A DNA stretch of 64,000 nucleotides from Bacteroides stercoris ATCC 43183 (GCF_025147325.1 NZ_CP102262.1:2666001-2730000), one strand, 5' to 3'. Shown: positions 8,805 to 18,630, counted from the stretch's first letter. Made by a program: numbers and translations. Notes: generated by a model not told the origin, from the letters alone.

Positions 8805-10073
8805 ATGGATGTAAAACAAGCAATTCTCTCTTTAGCCTTTCTTCTTACGGCTGCATTGGCTCATGCACAACTGACCTTGGACGAGTGCCGACGTCAGGCG
8901 CAGGCCAATTATCCGTTGGTGCGCCGGTACGGACTGATAGAAAAGGCATGTGAATATGATCTTTCCAATGCCGGAAAGGGCTATCTGCCCCGGTTCTCAT
9001 TGTCGGGAAAGGCCACGTATCAGAGTGATATAACCCGGCTGCCCGTCGAGATACCGGGTATTGATGTAGAGACAGCTCCCAAAGACCAGTATCAGGTGAT
9101 GCTCGAATTGCAGCAAACCATTTGGGACGGCGGGGATATCCGCAACCGGAAACGTCTGACACGTGCGGCATCGGATGTGGACATGGAAAAGCAGCATGTA
9201 GATATGTACGCATTGAACGACCGTATCAACCAGCTGTTTTTCGGTATCCTGCTGCTGGACGAACAACTGAAGCAGAACCGGCTTTTGCAGGATGATTTGG
9301 GACGGACGCACAAGCAGGTGTCTGACTATATGGCAAACGGTATAGCTACCCAAAGCGATTTGGATGCCGTCAGTGTGGAGCAGTTGAATGCCGGACAGCA
9401 CCGCATCGAACTGGAAACATCGCGTCAGGCATACGTAAACATGCTTTCCGCTTTTATAGGAAAAGAAATCCCTGCCGGAACTGTTTTTCAAAAGCCTGCA
9501 CCGGAAAGTACCGTCAGTGTGGCGGGTGGGATAAATAACCGTCCTGAACTCCGCCTTTTCGAGGCTCAGACAGAACAGCTCAGCGTGCAGGAAGCTACAT
9601 TGAATGCAAGGGTAATGCCCCGTTTCGGGCTTTTTGTGCAGGGTGCCTACGGCAATCCGGGGCTGAATATGCTGAAAGATGAATTCAGTGCATACTATAT
9701 GGCAGGTGTACGCATGTCGTGGAATTTCGGCAGCCTCTATACCCTGAAGAACGACCGCCGCAGGATAGACAACAGCCGCCGGCAGATAGAAACAAGCAGA
9801 GACGTGTTTCTGTTCAATACCCGTTTGCAGGCCACACAGCAGGATGCGGGCGTATTGTCCATGCGCAGGTAAATGGCGGATGATGATGAAATTATCCGCT
9901 TGCGTGAGAATATCCGTCGTGCAGCCGAGGCCAAAGTGGAGAACGGAACGCTGACCGTTACCGACCTGCTTCGCGAGATAACCAATGAGAATCTGGCACG
10001 CCGGACCAAGGCATTGCATGAAGTGCAACTGTTGATGAATATCTGGCAGTTGAAATACACTTTGAATAATTGA
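8805..10073 (+). pseudogene. TolC-family outer-membrane protein with in-frame TAA
   Basis: Signal peptide (M-D-V-K-Q to A-H-A-Q, about 22 residues) followed by the family start L-T-L-D-E-C-R-R-Q-A. Reading runs 355 codons to TAA at 9870-9872, then continues in the same frame for 66 more codons to TGA at 10071-10073. The C-terminal part (I-I-R-L-R-E-N-I-R, then T-V-T-D-L-L-R-E-I) is conserved TolC sequence that belongs to the same protein, so the full gene had 422 codons. The stop replaces a position where Gln (CAA) fits, after S-M-R-R. Truncation would remove the last long helix. First gene of the export operon; either inactivated or a sequencing error. Confidence 0.82.
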
Positions 10074-10110
10074 GATTTTAGAATTGATGGTAACAATAAA
10101 ATCCTATGAT

Positions 10111-10998
10111 ATGAAATCATTTACATTATTTCCAGTATTGTTCTTTCTTGTCGCTTGCAGCAGCGGTACACCCGAATATGATGCTACGGGAACTTTCGAG
10201 GCTACCGATGTCGTAGTCTCTGCCGAAGCGTCCGGAAAGATACTCGGTCTGGATGTGGAAGAAGGTACTGTTTTGAAAGCCGGGCAGGAAGCCGGCATTA
10301 TCGACACAGTTCAGCTTTATCTGAAAAAACTCCAGTTGGAAGCCGGTGTTAAGTCCGTGGAAGGGCAACGCCCCGATATTCTGAAACAAGTGGCGGCAAC
10401 CAAAGAACAAATCGTTCAGGCGCAACGCGAACGCGACCGTGTAGCCAATCTGCTTCGTGTAGGTGCAGCCAATCAGAAGCAGTTGGATGATGCCGAATCA
10501 CTGCTTAAGGTACTCCGCAAACAACTTGCCGCACAAAACTCCACGTTGCAGAACAGCGACCAGAGTCTGACCTGGCAGAGTTCGTCGGTCGGTATTCAGG
10601 TTGCCCAGGTTGAAGACCAGTTAAAGAAATGCCACATCGTTGCTCCGCTGACCGGAACTGTCCTTGCCAAATATGCAGAAGCGGGAGAGCTGGCCGCACC
10701 GGGTACTCCGTTGTTCAAGATGGCTGATATGGAACAGATTTATCTGCGTGCCTATATCACTTCCGAGCAACTGTCCGAGGTGAAGCTGGGGCAGAAAGTG
10801 ACTGTATATGCCGATTACGGTAAAGATGTCCGGACTGCATATCCGGGAGTCGTCACCTGGATTTCGGACAGTTCAGAGTTTACTCCCAAAACGATTCTTA
10901 CGAAAGATGAACGTGCCAATCTGGTATATGCCGTTAAAGTGGCCGTGAAGAATGACGGTATGTTGAAAATCGGAATGTATGGGGGAGTGGATTTATAA
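10111..10998 (+). CDS. HlyD/YbhG-like periplasmic adaptor, lipoprotein
   Basis: Start set at 10111 (M-K-S-F-T-L-F) because this gives a clean lipoprotein signal ending F-L-V-A-C-S-S-G (Cys16); in-frame starts at 10084 and 10087 would add a hydrophilic extension. 295 residues. First barrel-sandwich half V-S-A-E-A-S-G-K-I-L-G-L-D-V-E-E-G, a coiled-coil of ~120 residues rich in Gln/Lys/Arg, then I-V-A-P-L-T-G-T-V-L-A-K for the second half. Like E. coli YbhG, it should bridge the ABC-2 exporter below and a TolC channel, here encoded just upstream. Confidence 0.88.
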   Translation: MKSFTLFPVLFFLVACSSGTPEYDATGTFEATDVVVSAEASGKILGLDVEEGTVLKAGQEAGIIDTVQLYLKKLQLEAGVKSVEGQRPDILKQVAATKEQIVQAQRERDRVANLLRVGAANQKQLDDAESLLKVLRKQLAAQNSTLQNSDQSLTWQSSSVGIQVAQVEDQLKKCHIVAPLTGTVLAKYAEAGELAAPGTPLFKMADMEQIYLRAYITSEQLSEVKLGQKVTVYADYGKDVRTAYPGVVTWISDSSEFTPKTILTKDERANLVYAVKVAVKNDGMLKIGMYGGVDL

Positions 10999-11017
10999 TT
11001 CGTCATTCGATACCGTC

Positions 11018-12478
11018 ATGGATTTTGCAGTAACTGTCGATAATGTTTTTAAACGCTACGGCCAGGTGGAAGCCTTGCAAGGCGTTTCACTGTCCGTCCG
11101 TCCGGGTGAACTTTTCGGAGTCATCGGCCCTGACGGTGCGGGGAAAACGTCTCTGTTCCGTATTCTTGCCACCTTGCTGCTTGCCGATGAAGGCAAGGCT
11201 ACGGTATGCGGGCTGGATATGGTGAAGGATTATAAGGCTATCCGCCAACGGGTAGGGTATATGCCCGGACGCTTCTCTCTCTATCAGGATCTGACGGTAG
11301 AGGAGAACCTGAGTTTCTTCGCTACGGTTTTTCATACTACCATCGAAGAGAATTATGATTTGGTGCGTGACATCTACCGGCAGATAGAACCTTTCCGCAA
11401 GCGTCGTGCCGGAGCATTGTCCGGTGGCATGAAGTAGAAGCTTGCCCTAAGCTGTGCGCTTATCCATAAACCGGATGTCCTTTTTCTGGATGAGCCTACT
11501 ACCGGTGTAGATCCGGTTTCGCGCAAGGAGTTCTGGGAGATGCTTCGCCGCCTCAAAGAACAGGGTATCACCATCATTGCCTCTACTCCAATTGTGGACG
11601 AGGCGCGTCAATGCGACCGTATTGCCTTTATCAATGAAGGCCGGATACATGGCATTGATACTCCCGACTGCATTATGAAGCAGTTTGCAGACATACTTTG
11701 TCCTTCGGGACTGTTGCACGAGAAAGCGGATAACCGTGAGAATTACGTAATAGAGGTGGACGGACTGACAAAACGTTTCGGTACTTTTACGGCTGTGGAG
11801 CATATCTCCTTCAAAGTCCGTCAAGGTGAAATATTCGGCTTTCTGGGAGCCAATGGAGCCGGTAAGACTACCGCTATGCGCATGCTCACGGGGTTAAGTC
11901 GTCCTACAGACGGTAAGGCTTGCGTGGCTGGTTTTGATGTTGCCACCCAATCCGAAGCCGTGAAGAAGAATATCGGCTATATGAGCCAGAAGTTTTCTTT
12001 GTACGAAGACCTCAAGGTATGGGAGAATATCCGCCTTTTTGCCGGTATCTACGGAATGCCCGAAGCCGAGATTGCTCCGAGAACAGATGAATTGCTTCAG
12101 CGCCTGGGTCTGGAAAAGGAACGTAATACGCTCGTAAAGAGCCTGCCGCTGGGCTGGAAACAGAAGCTGGCTTTCTCAGTCTCCATTTTTCATCATCCCA
12201 GGATTGTTTTCCTGGATGAACCTACAGGGGGTGTCGATCCTGCCACTCGCCGCCAGTTTTGGGAATTGATTTATCAGGCAGCCGACCGGGGCATCACCGT
12301 TTTTGTCACGACCCATTTTATGGATGAGGCAGAATATTGCGACCGTATTTCTATCATGGTGGACGGCGTAATCCGTGCGCTTGACACTCCCGACAGACTG
12401 AAACGGCAGTTTGGAGCCGATACCATGGACGATGTGTTCCAACAGTTGGCTCGTGAGGCTGTAAGAACGGTAGACTGA
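11018..12478 (+). pseudogene. YbhF-like double ABC ATPase with in-frame TAG
   Basis: Start set at 11018 (M-D-F-A-V-T-V-D-N-V-F). One frame encodes two nucleotide-binding domains: NBD1 has Walker A G-P-D-G-A-G-K-T-S and signature L-S-G-G-M-K, then TAG at 11435-11437 where the family has Gln, followed directly by K-L-A-L-S-C-A-L and Walker B V-L-F-L-D-E-P-T. NBD2 has Walker A G-A-N-G-A-G-K-T-T and Walker B I-V-F-L-D-E-P-T-G-G-V-D; its signature is degenerate (K-S-L-P-L-G-W-K-Q-K). The full 486-codon layout equals E. coli YbhF. With the stop, NBD1 ends just after its signature. Restart downstream could still yield NBD2. Confidence 0.85.
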
Positions 12479-12515
12479 TACAGATATAAAATTCAAAACA
12501 GATTGTTATATAACC

Positions 12516-13619
12516 ATGAAACAATTCATAGCTTTTGTCCGAAAAGAATTCTTTCACATCTTCCGCGACCGGCGCACGATGCTGATTCTGCTGGGTATGC
12601 CCGTTGTGCAGATAATCCTTTTCGGCTTTGCCATCACTACGGAAGTAAGGAATGTGCGTGTGGCCGTTCTCGACCCTTCCAATGATGCCGTAACCCGACG
12701 CATAATCGATCGTGTGGATGCCAGTGAGTACTTTACCGTTATCCGCCGTCTGCATTCTCCCGAAGAAGCAGAACGCTTTTTCAGGAGCGGTGACATTGAT
12801 ATGGCAATAGTCTTTAGCGAACGTTTCTCGGACAATCTCTATACCGGTGAGGCCGGAGTACAGATTATTTCCGATGCCACCGACCCTAATATGGCTACCA
12901 TGCAGGCGGGATATGCCACAAATATCATCTCCATGGTCAGACAGGATATGCTTCCGCCCGGAGTACGCGTATCCGCCATTGTGCCCCAAGTCAAGCTGCT
13001 TTATAATCCGCAGATGAAGAGTGCCTATAATTTTGTTCCCGGTGTTATGGGGCTTATCCTGATGCTGATTTGCGCAATGATGACTTCCATCTCCATCGTG
13101 CGCGAGAAGGAGACGGGAACTATGGAAGTGTTGTTGGTTTCTCCCGTAAAGCCGCTGTTTATCATTCTTGCCAAAGCAGTGCCGTACTTTGTGTTGTCAT
13201 TTGTCAATCTGATTACGATTCTGCTGCTTTCGGTCTATGTCCTTCATGTTCCGGTTGCAGGCAGCCTGTTTTGGCTGATTGCCGTATCACTGCTTTTCAT
13301 TTTCGTATCATTGGCTTTGGGACTGCTTATCTCCACTGTTACCCGTACACAGGTGGCAGCTATGCTGGTATCCGGCTTGATGCTGATGATGCCCACTATG
13401 TTGCTTTCGGGAATGATATTTCCTATTGAGAGCATGCCTGCCATTTTGCAAGGTATTTCTACGGTGATTCCCGCACGTTGGTATATTCAAGCGGTACGCA
13501 AATTGATGATAGAGGGTGTGGATATATCACTGGTGCTGACCGAAATCGGTATACTGACTGTTATGGCGGTACTCCTGATAGCCGTTAGCTTCAAGAAATT
13601 CAAAAACCGGTTGGAGTGA
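12516..13619 (+). CDS. ABC-2 type permease (YbhS-like)
   Basis: 367 residues: one N-terminal membrane helix (about residues 24-42), a ~130-residue extracytoplasmic domain, then five further helices. The cytoplasmic coupling loop R-E-K-E-T-G-T-M-E-V-L-L-V-S-P-V is the hallmark of ABC-2 permeases, and the late motif I-P-A-R-W-Y-I-Q-A-V-R fits the family. Intact, 37 bases after the ATPase. Together with the next gene it should form the heterodimeric channel powered by the double ATPase and coupled to the HlyD-like adaptor. Confidence 0.9.
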   Translation: MKQFIAFVRKEFFHIFRDRRTMLILLGMPVVQIILFGFAITTEVRNVRVAVLDPSNDAVTRRIIDRVDASEYFTVIRRLHSPEEAERFFRSGDIDMAIVFSERFSDNLYTGEAGVQIISDATDPNMATMQAGYATNIISMVRQDMLPPGVRVSAIVPQVKLLYNPQMKSAYNFVPGVMGLILMLICAMMTSISIVREKETGTMEVLLVSPVKPLFIILAKAVPYFVLSFVNLITILLLSVYVLHVPVAGSLFWLIAVSLLFIFVSLALGLLISTVTRTQVAAMLVSGLMLMMPTMLLSGMIFPIESMPAILQGISTVIPARWYIQAVRKLMIEGVDISLVLTEIGILTVMAVLLIAVSFKKFKNRLE

Positions 13620-13723
13620 AGTTGTTCCGATTATAATTATTCACCGGCTGGCAAAGTCAACGTATCCGTGTGTTAAATATGTAAGATGTGTCATAACCGT
13701 AGAGCATAAACAGTAGTATCCTT

Positions 13724-14839
13724 ATGATTAAATATCTGATAGAAAAAGAATTCAAGCAGTTGTTCCGCAACTCATTCTTGCCTAAGCTGATTTTCATATT
13801 CCCTTGTATGATTATGATACTGATGCCTTGGGCTGCCAATCTGGAGATAAAGAATATCAATCTCAATGTCGTCGATAATGACCGTAGCGTTGTGTCCCGC
13901 CGTCTGGTGGATAAGCTCGGCGCTTCCACTTATTTCCGTCTGACAGCGTTGCCCGATACGTATGATGAGGCTTTGTACGGTATTGAGGCTGGTACGGCAG
14001 ATGTTATTTTGGAGATTCCCCGTGATTTCGAGAAAGACTGGATAAACGGCAAAGCTCCCCGTCTGCTTGTTGCCGCCAATGCGGTGAACGGAACAAAAGG
14101 AAGTTTGGGCGGTTCTTATCTTTCTGCCATCATCGGTGACTATACCCGTGAACTGAAGTCGGAAATGGCTGTAAGACCATTGGCAGACAAACCACTTCCC
14201 CGTATCGGTATTTCCACATTGAATCTCTATAATCCTACGCTGAACTATAAGCTCTTTATGGTTCCTGCACTTATGGTGATGCTGCTGACGCTGATTTGCG
14301 GCTTTCTTCCCGCCCTTAATGTGGTGGGCGAGAAAGAGGCGGGTACAATTGAACAGATCAATGTGACACCGGTCGGTAAATTCACGTTTATTACTGCCAA
14401 ATTGATACCTTATTGGCTGATAGGTTTTGTGGTACTTACCATTTGTTTTGTCCTTGCATGGTTGCTTTACGGCATTCTGCCTGCCGGACATTTTTTCACT
14501 ATTTACGGTTTTGCGCTGATATTTCTGCCGGTTGTATCCGGATTCGGTCTGGTTATATCCAATCATTCGGCAACGTTACAGCAAGCCATGTTCGTTATGT
14601 GGTTCTTTATGCTTGTACTTATTTTGTTGAGCGGGCTTTTTACGCCGGTCCATAGTATGCCCGAATGGGCGCAATGGATTACCCGTATCAATCCGTTGAG
14701 GTATTTTGTAGAGGTGATGCGTACGATATACCTTCGCGGCGGTGGTTTTGCGGAGTTGCTTCCCCAATTGGGTATCTTGTCCGTATTTGCTGTGGCAGCT
14801 AATGTTTGGGCGGTAAAGAGCTACAGGAAAAGTAATTGA
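13724..14839 (+). CDS. ABC-2 type permease (YbhR-like)
   Basis: 371 residues with the same plan as its neighbour: N-terminal helix, large external loop, five C-terminal helices, coupling loop G-E-K-E-A-G-T-I-E-Q-I-N-V-T-P-V and the closing I-N-P-L-R-Y-F-V-E-V-M-R motif. Second half-channel of the exporter and last gene of the operon; the ~100-base gap before it shows no terminator. Both permease frames are open although two upstream genes carry stops, which suggests either recent inactivation or that the stops are tolerated. Confidence 0.9.
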   Translation: MIKYLIEKEFKQLFRNSFLPKLIFIFPCMIMILMPWAANLEIKNINLNVVDNDRSVVSRRLVDKLGASTYFRLTALPDTYDEALYGIEAGTADVILEIPRDFEKDWINGKAPRLLVAANAVNGTKGSLGGSYLSAIIGDYTRELKSEMAVRPLADKPLPRIGISTLNLYNPTLNYKLFMVPALMVMLLTLICGFLPALNVVGEKEAGTIEQINVTPVGKFTFITAKLIPYWLIGFVVLTICFVLAWLLYGILPAGHFFTIYGFALIFLPVVSGFGLVISNHSATLQQAMFVMWFFMLVLILLSGLFTPVHSMPEWAQWITRINPLRYFVEVMRTIYLRGGGFAELLPQLGILSVFAVAANVWAVKSYRKSN

Positions 14840-14904
14840 GAAAGTCGGTAAGGTAATTTTCTCCTGATTGTTCTGTGAAAGCATGGTCAGTCATTCCTTT
14901 TTTC

Positions 14905-14913
14905 TATCTTTGC
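14905..14913 (+). promoter_or_regulatory. -7 element before the acyltransferase gene
   Basis: TATCTTTGC, 28 bases before the ATG at 14942, matches the Bacteroides -7 consensus. No well-spaced -33 TTTG was seen. Confidence 0.5.
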
Positions 14914-14941
14914 AGGCAAATTAATCAATACCTTATACCGA

Positions 14942-16087
14942 ATGAACACGCAAAACTCTTATCTTGCTTCAAAGCCGCATTACGAGATACTCGATGGGCT
15001 TCGTGGCGTAGCTGCCGTAATGGTAGTCGCTTTTCATCTGCTGGAAGCGCATTCCGGCGGCAATCACTTGGAACAAATTATCAATCACGGTTACCTGGCG
15101 GTAGATTTTTTCTTTATGCTTTCCGGTTTTGTTATCGGTTATGCCTATGACGACCGCTGGAGCAGGATGAGCATCGGTACTTTCTTCAAGCGGCGTATTA
15201 TCCGTTTGCATCCTATGGTGATAGTGGGAAGCATAGTGGGTGCGGTGTTCTTTTATTTTCAGGAGTCGCCCTGCTTTCCGGCTATTCAGGATACATCGGC
15301 AGGGACTATGCTGCTGGTAATGCTGCTGGGGTGTACGCTGCTTCCGCTTCCTTTGAAATGGGACATTCGCGGCTGGACCGAGATGCATCCGCTCAACGGA
15401 CCGGCCTGGTCGCTTTACTACGAATACATAGGCAATATTCTTTATGCATTGTTCATCCGCAAGTTCAGCAAGACAGCTTTATCCGTTCTCGTTGTTGTGG
15501 CGGGATGTTTTACGGTGCACCTTTGTCTTACCGCACCTGCAGGTGATATTGTCGGCGGCTGGGCGTTGAATTGGGAGCAGCAGTACGTAGGGCTTGTCCG
15601 GTTGATGTATCCTTTCTTTGGCGGATTACTGCTGTCTCGTCTGGGGTGGATTGTTCGTATTGAGAAGCGTGCGTTCTGGTGGTGCAGTCTGATGATTGTG
15701 GCAGTTTTGGCATTTCCCCGTCTGGGCGGTGAAAATCATTATTGGATGAACGGACTCTATGAGGCCTGCTGCATTCTTTTTGTCTTTCCTGTGATTGTGT
15801 CCATGGGGGCGGGAGGTAAGGTGACGGGCAAACGTTCTACCGCTGTGTGCAAGTTTCTGGGAAATATTTCGTATCCGGTATACATAACGCATTATCCGTT
15901 GGTGTATACCTACACGGCGTGGGTGTGCAATAATAATGCTACTTTAGCGGAAAGCATTCCTTATATGATACTGACCTTTGCCGGTGCTTTCGTGCTTGCC
16001 TATGCCTGTCTGAAACTCTATGACGAACCTATACGCAAATGGCTGACAGACCGATTCCTGAAAGGAAAGAAAACTGTTAAAAGTTAG
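14942..16087 (+). CDS. Acyltransferase family 3 membrane protein
   Basis: 381 residues. The N-terminus carries L-D-G-L-R-G-V-A-A-V-M-V-V-A-F-H, the characteristic start of the acyltransferase-3 family with its likely catalytic His, and about ten membrane helices follow. These enzymes O-acylate (often O-acetylate) cell-surface sugars such as LPS, capsule or peptidoglycan from the inner membrane. The substrate cannot be read here because the gene stands alone, with its own promoter and a terminator just after it. Confidence 0.88.
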   Translation: MNTQNSYLASKPHYEILDGLRGVAAVMVVAFHLLEAHSGGNHLEQIINHGYLAVDFFFMLSGFVIGYAYDDRWSRMSIGTFFKRRIIRLHPMVIVGSIVGAVFFYFQESPCFPAIQDTSAGTMLLVMLLGCTLLPLPLKWDIRGWTEMHPLNGPAWSLYYEYIGNILYALFIRKFSKTALSVLVVVAGCFTVHLCLTAPAGDIVGGWALNWEQQYVGLVRLMYPFFGGLLLSRLGWIVRIEKRAFWWCSLMIVAVLAFPRLGGENHYWMNGLYEACCILFVFPVIVSMGAGGKVTGKRSTAVCKFLGNISYPVYITHYPLVYTYTAWVCNNNATLAESIPYMILTFAGAFVLAYACLKLYDEPIRKWLTDRFLKGKKTVKS

Positions 16088-16141
16088 TTCTCGTGTAGTG
16101 AGGTAAACGCATGTACAATGTAATCCAGTTCAGGTATGATA

Positions 16142-16188
16142 AAAAAGTCCCGATGCAGTTTATTCAGAATCTGCACCGGGACTTTTCT
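16142..16188. terminator. Bidirectional intrinsic terminator
   Basis: AAAAAGTCCCGATGCAG pairs with CTGCACCGGGACTTTT around a 12-base loop (one mismatch). A-run on the left and T-run on the right let it serve both the acyltransferase gene (plus) and the convergent small heat-shock gene (minus). Confidence 0.85.
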
Positions 16189-16204
16189 CTAATTACCAGT
16201 TATC

Positions 16205-16639
16205 TTATTTTACGTCAATGAATCTTTTGGCCTTTTCTTTTTCCTGTTCGGAAAACTTCGGCAAGTCTATGTTCAACACGCCGTTTTCTACTTGTGCGGA
16301 AATCTTTTCTTTGTCTACATCGTCCGGAAGGATCATTGTCTGTTGGAATTTGGAGTATGAGAATTCGCGACGCAGATAGCGGCCTTCTTTCTTCTCTTCC
16401 TTGTTTTCCGTTTTCTTCTCCATGCTGATGACCAAGTTGTTTTCTTCGTCGATATGGACGTTGAAGTCTTCTTTGGTCATTCCGGGAGCTGCCAACTCTA
16501 CCTTGTATTCCTTTTCTGTTTCAAATACGTTGATGGCGGGAGCCGTTGCATTGGCTTTTACCATCCAATCGTTATCAAAGAAATCGTTAAAGATACTTGG
16601 TAACCAATTCTGAGTTCTTCTTACAGGCATCATAATCAT
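16205..16639 (-). CDS. Small heat-shock protein, Hsp20/alpha-crystallin family
   Basis: 144 residues. A short N-terminal arm (P-S-I-F-N-D-F-F) precedes the alpha-crystallin domain (about residues 35-140): E-L-A-A-P-G-M-T-K-E-D-F is the usual entry strand and G-V-L-N-I-D-L-P-K the usual exit; a charged stretch between them is rich in Lys/Glu. ATP-independent cytoplasmic holdase that keeps unfolding proteins soluble. Alternative in-frame ATGs at residues 3 and 4 make the exact start uncertain by a few codons. Confidence 0.93.
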   Translation of the reverse strand: MIMMPVRRTQNWLPSIFNDFFDNDWMVKANATAPAINVFETEKEYKVELAAPGMTKEDFNVHIDEENNLVISMEKKTENKEEKKEGRYLRREFSYSKFQQTMILPDDVDKEKISAQVENGVLNIDLPKFSEQEKEKAKRFIDVK

Positions 16640-16881
16640 AGTCTCCTATCTTTAAAAAGTTATACATTCGTTTTGCTCTGAACTTCGGTTTTCGATGTTC
16701 CCCGATGTTTGCCTTTCGGCTTTCACCGTCTGTATCTTGAACCGTCGTTCACTTACTGTTATGGCAAACTGTATGCCAACTGGTTTGTACTCACTTTATT
16801 GACTAATTGTCATTGTTGGTCTGACTATTTTACCTGTATAATGCCAATATTGCTATCTTTTTATTTAAAATTGATTGAATT

Positions 16882-18630
16882 TCATACTAATTTAAAACGC
16901 ATTCGCCAGCGCTTGCTTTCTTCGTCCCAGTCGTGGCTGATAATTTTGAAAGTTCCTATCTCGGAAGTGTTGACAACGTGTGTACCGATGCAAAGGCATT
17001 CGTCATAATCACCGACTTTTACTATACGTACGGTTTCCGAAGCATCTTCGGGTAACCGTTCCAAATCGAACCGTCCTTTGGCTTCTGCCTGAGCGATGAA
17101 CTCGGTAGTGACAGGCAGATGCCGTGCTATCACTTCATTTACCGCTTTTTCCAGACTCTCTATTTGCTCTTCCGTGGGGCAGGCATTGAGCCGATAATCC
17201 AATTTACTTTTTTTGCGTTCTATATGAGCGGAGACGGAACGGCCGCAACCGAATAATCTGATCATTGTCTGATTAATGATGTGTTCGGTGGTGTGCATAG
17301 GCGGGTATTCCTGTTTGTTGTGCTCATTGAGTTTCGCTTGTTGTTCCATAAGTTCTTCTTTTAAAATACTGTATACATGTATGTCCGCATATTCTCCCGA
17401 AGCCAATAACTCTCCGGCCCGTTCCGTTCCTTCAAGGCGGAAGCCAAGCCTGACGGGAATGCCGTTGCTTGCTACATTGCCCGTGGCACAACGTATCTGT
17501 ATGCGTTTTATATTTTTGGTTTCGACGGCCCATCGGCATAGGCGGCGGACACAATCGGTCATGATGCCCTGATGCTGGTATTCGGGCAGAAGCCAGTAAC
17601 CGATTTCCGTGCGGTGATTGGCAAAGTCGGAAAAATGAAAACCTATCAGTCCGCAAATTTCATTCTCTCTGTTCCAAATACCGAATATAGGTTCGTAGCT
17701 GTCGGCAGGGGCGGAGAGGACCCTTTTCAGAAAGTTTTCCTCATCGGCTACGGACTTCAGGTTGTCTACAAAAGGCAACCATGTCCGCATATAGTTGCGG
17801 TGGGTATCTATGGCATGGTATATGGCAGCGGCATCTTCTACCGTTACTTCACGCAGCACAATATCCGGACGGATTTCAAAAGATACATTTAAATGGTTGA
17901 AAGGCTTTGTCTCTTTCTGCCTGTCCTGTATCCTTTCCTTGAGTTTGCTCCAGGCGTGGGTGTCGAACAGGCAGCTTTCGCGCATGGTGTGATACATCTC
18001 CTTGAACCGGGACATCGGAATGGTGAAGCTTAATAACTCTGCCTCGAAATGAGGGCGGACAGACGGGTCGAAGAATCCCAAAAAGGTTCGTTTGCCTTGT
18101 TTCCGGTTTTCAAGGATAGCCTGAGTCACTACGGAACAACAGCCCGAACCGAAAGGAGCTGATACGGCATCCGTTGCATTGCTGTCGAAAAAAGCCCATG
18201 TGGCAAGTCCTGCCAGCATGTCCGGCGTGGCAAGAAACAATATGCCTTCCACTTTGTCGAAAGAACCAATCTTGTCGATTCGTGCAAAGTGCAGGTAGGC
18301 TTTTTCCGCTTTAGGCACTTGCAATTCCTGTATGAAGTCAATAACCATATCGGGTGTTTTCTTGTATTTCTCTTTCAAAGAGACGAAGCCGGGCACATGT
18401 TCCGGCATATCCGTGAAGCCTGTGTAGAACTTGCCGCCTCCACAGCCTATTGTTTCGGCATTGAGGCTGATTATTTTTCCGTTTCTTACTTGCGCCATGC
18501 TTTTAAAGAAGCACCCGTTTACTTTCTCTGCCGGAGCTTCCGGTTGGTCGGAGTACCAAAATACGATGGGAAGTTCGGCCTGCTGCCCGAAAGCTTCCCG
18601 ATAATTGCCTATAAACGTATGTATATCCAT
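16882..18630 (-). CDS. Three-domain protein: DUF169 + GNAT acetyltransferase + AlaX-like tRNA-editing domain
   Basis: 582 residues, far longer than any of its parts. Residues 1-235 resemble DUF169 proteins (Cys-rich spots G-C-G-G-G-K near 62 and F-G-S-G-C-C-S near 160). Residues ~245-427 are a RimJ/RimL-type GNAT acetyltransferase (I-G-Y-W-L-L-P-E-Y then Q-H-Q-G-I-M at 352-357, and the N...G-F closing motif). Residues ~440-582 match free-standing alanyl-tRNA editing proteins: H446-T-T-E-H450 (HxxxH) and C547-I-G-T-H551 (CxxxH), the two zinc-binding motifs. No frame break occurs between the domains. A mischarged-tRNA deacylase plus acetyltransferase function is plausible but the joint role is unknown. 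Confidence 0.8.
   Translation of the reverse strand: MDIHTFIGNYREAFGQQAELPIVFWYSDQPEAPAEKVNGCFFKSMAQVRNGKIISLNAETIGCGGGKFYTGFTDMPEHVPGFVSLKEKYKKTPDMVIDFIQELQVPKAEKAYLHFARIDKIGSFDKVEGILFLATPDMLAGLATWAFFDSNATDAVSAPFGSGCCSVVTQAILENRKQGKRTFLGFFDPSVRPHFEAELLSFTIPMSRFKEMYHTMRESCLFDTHAWSKLKERIQDRQKETKPFNHLNVSFEIRPDIVLREVTVEDAAAIYHAIDTHRNYMRTWLPFVDNLKSVADEENFLKRVLSAPADSYEPIFGIWNRENEICGLIGFHFSDFANHRTEIGYWLLPEYQHQGIMTDCVRRLCRWAVETKNIKRIQIRCATGNVASNGIPVRLGFRLEGTERAGELLASGEYADIHVYSILKEELMEQQAKLNEHNKQEYPPMHTTEHIINQTMIRLFGCGRSVSAHIERKKSKLDYRLNACPTEEQIESLEKAVNEVIARHLPVTTEFIAQAEAKGRFDLERLPEDASETVRIVKVGDYDECLCIGTHVVNTSEIGTFKIISHDWDEESKRWRMRFKLV

Noticed and set aside
9873..10073. A separate 66-residue gene after the TolC frame
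   Set aside because: It has the same frame as TolC and encodes the conserved C-terminal part of that family, so it belongs to the disrupted gene.
11540..12478. A separate single-domain ABC ATPase gene
   Set aside because: The sequence upstream of its ATG, in the same frame across the TAG, encodes the rest of NBD1; the whole is one YbhF-like double ATPase.
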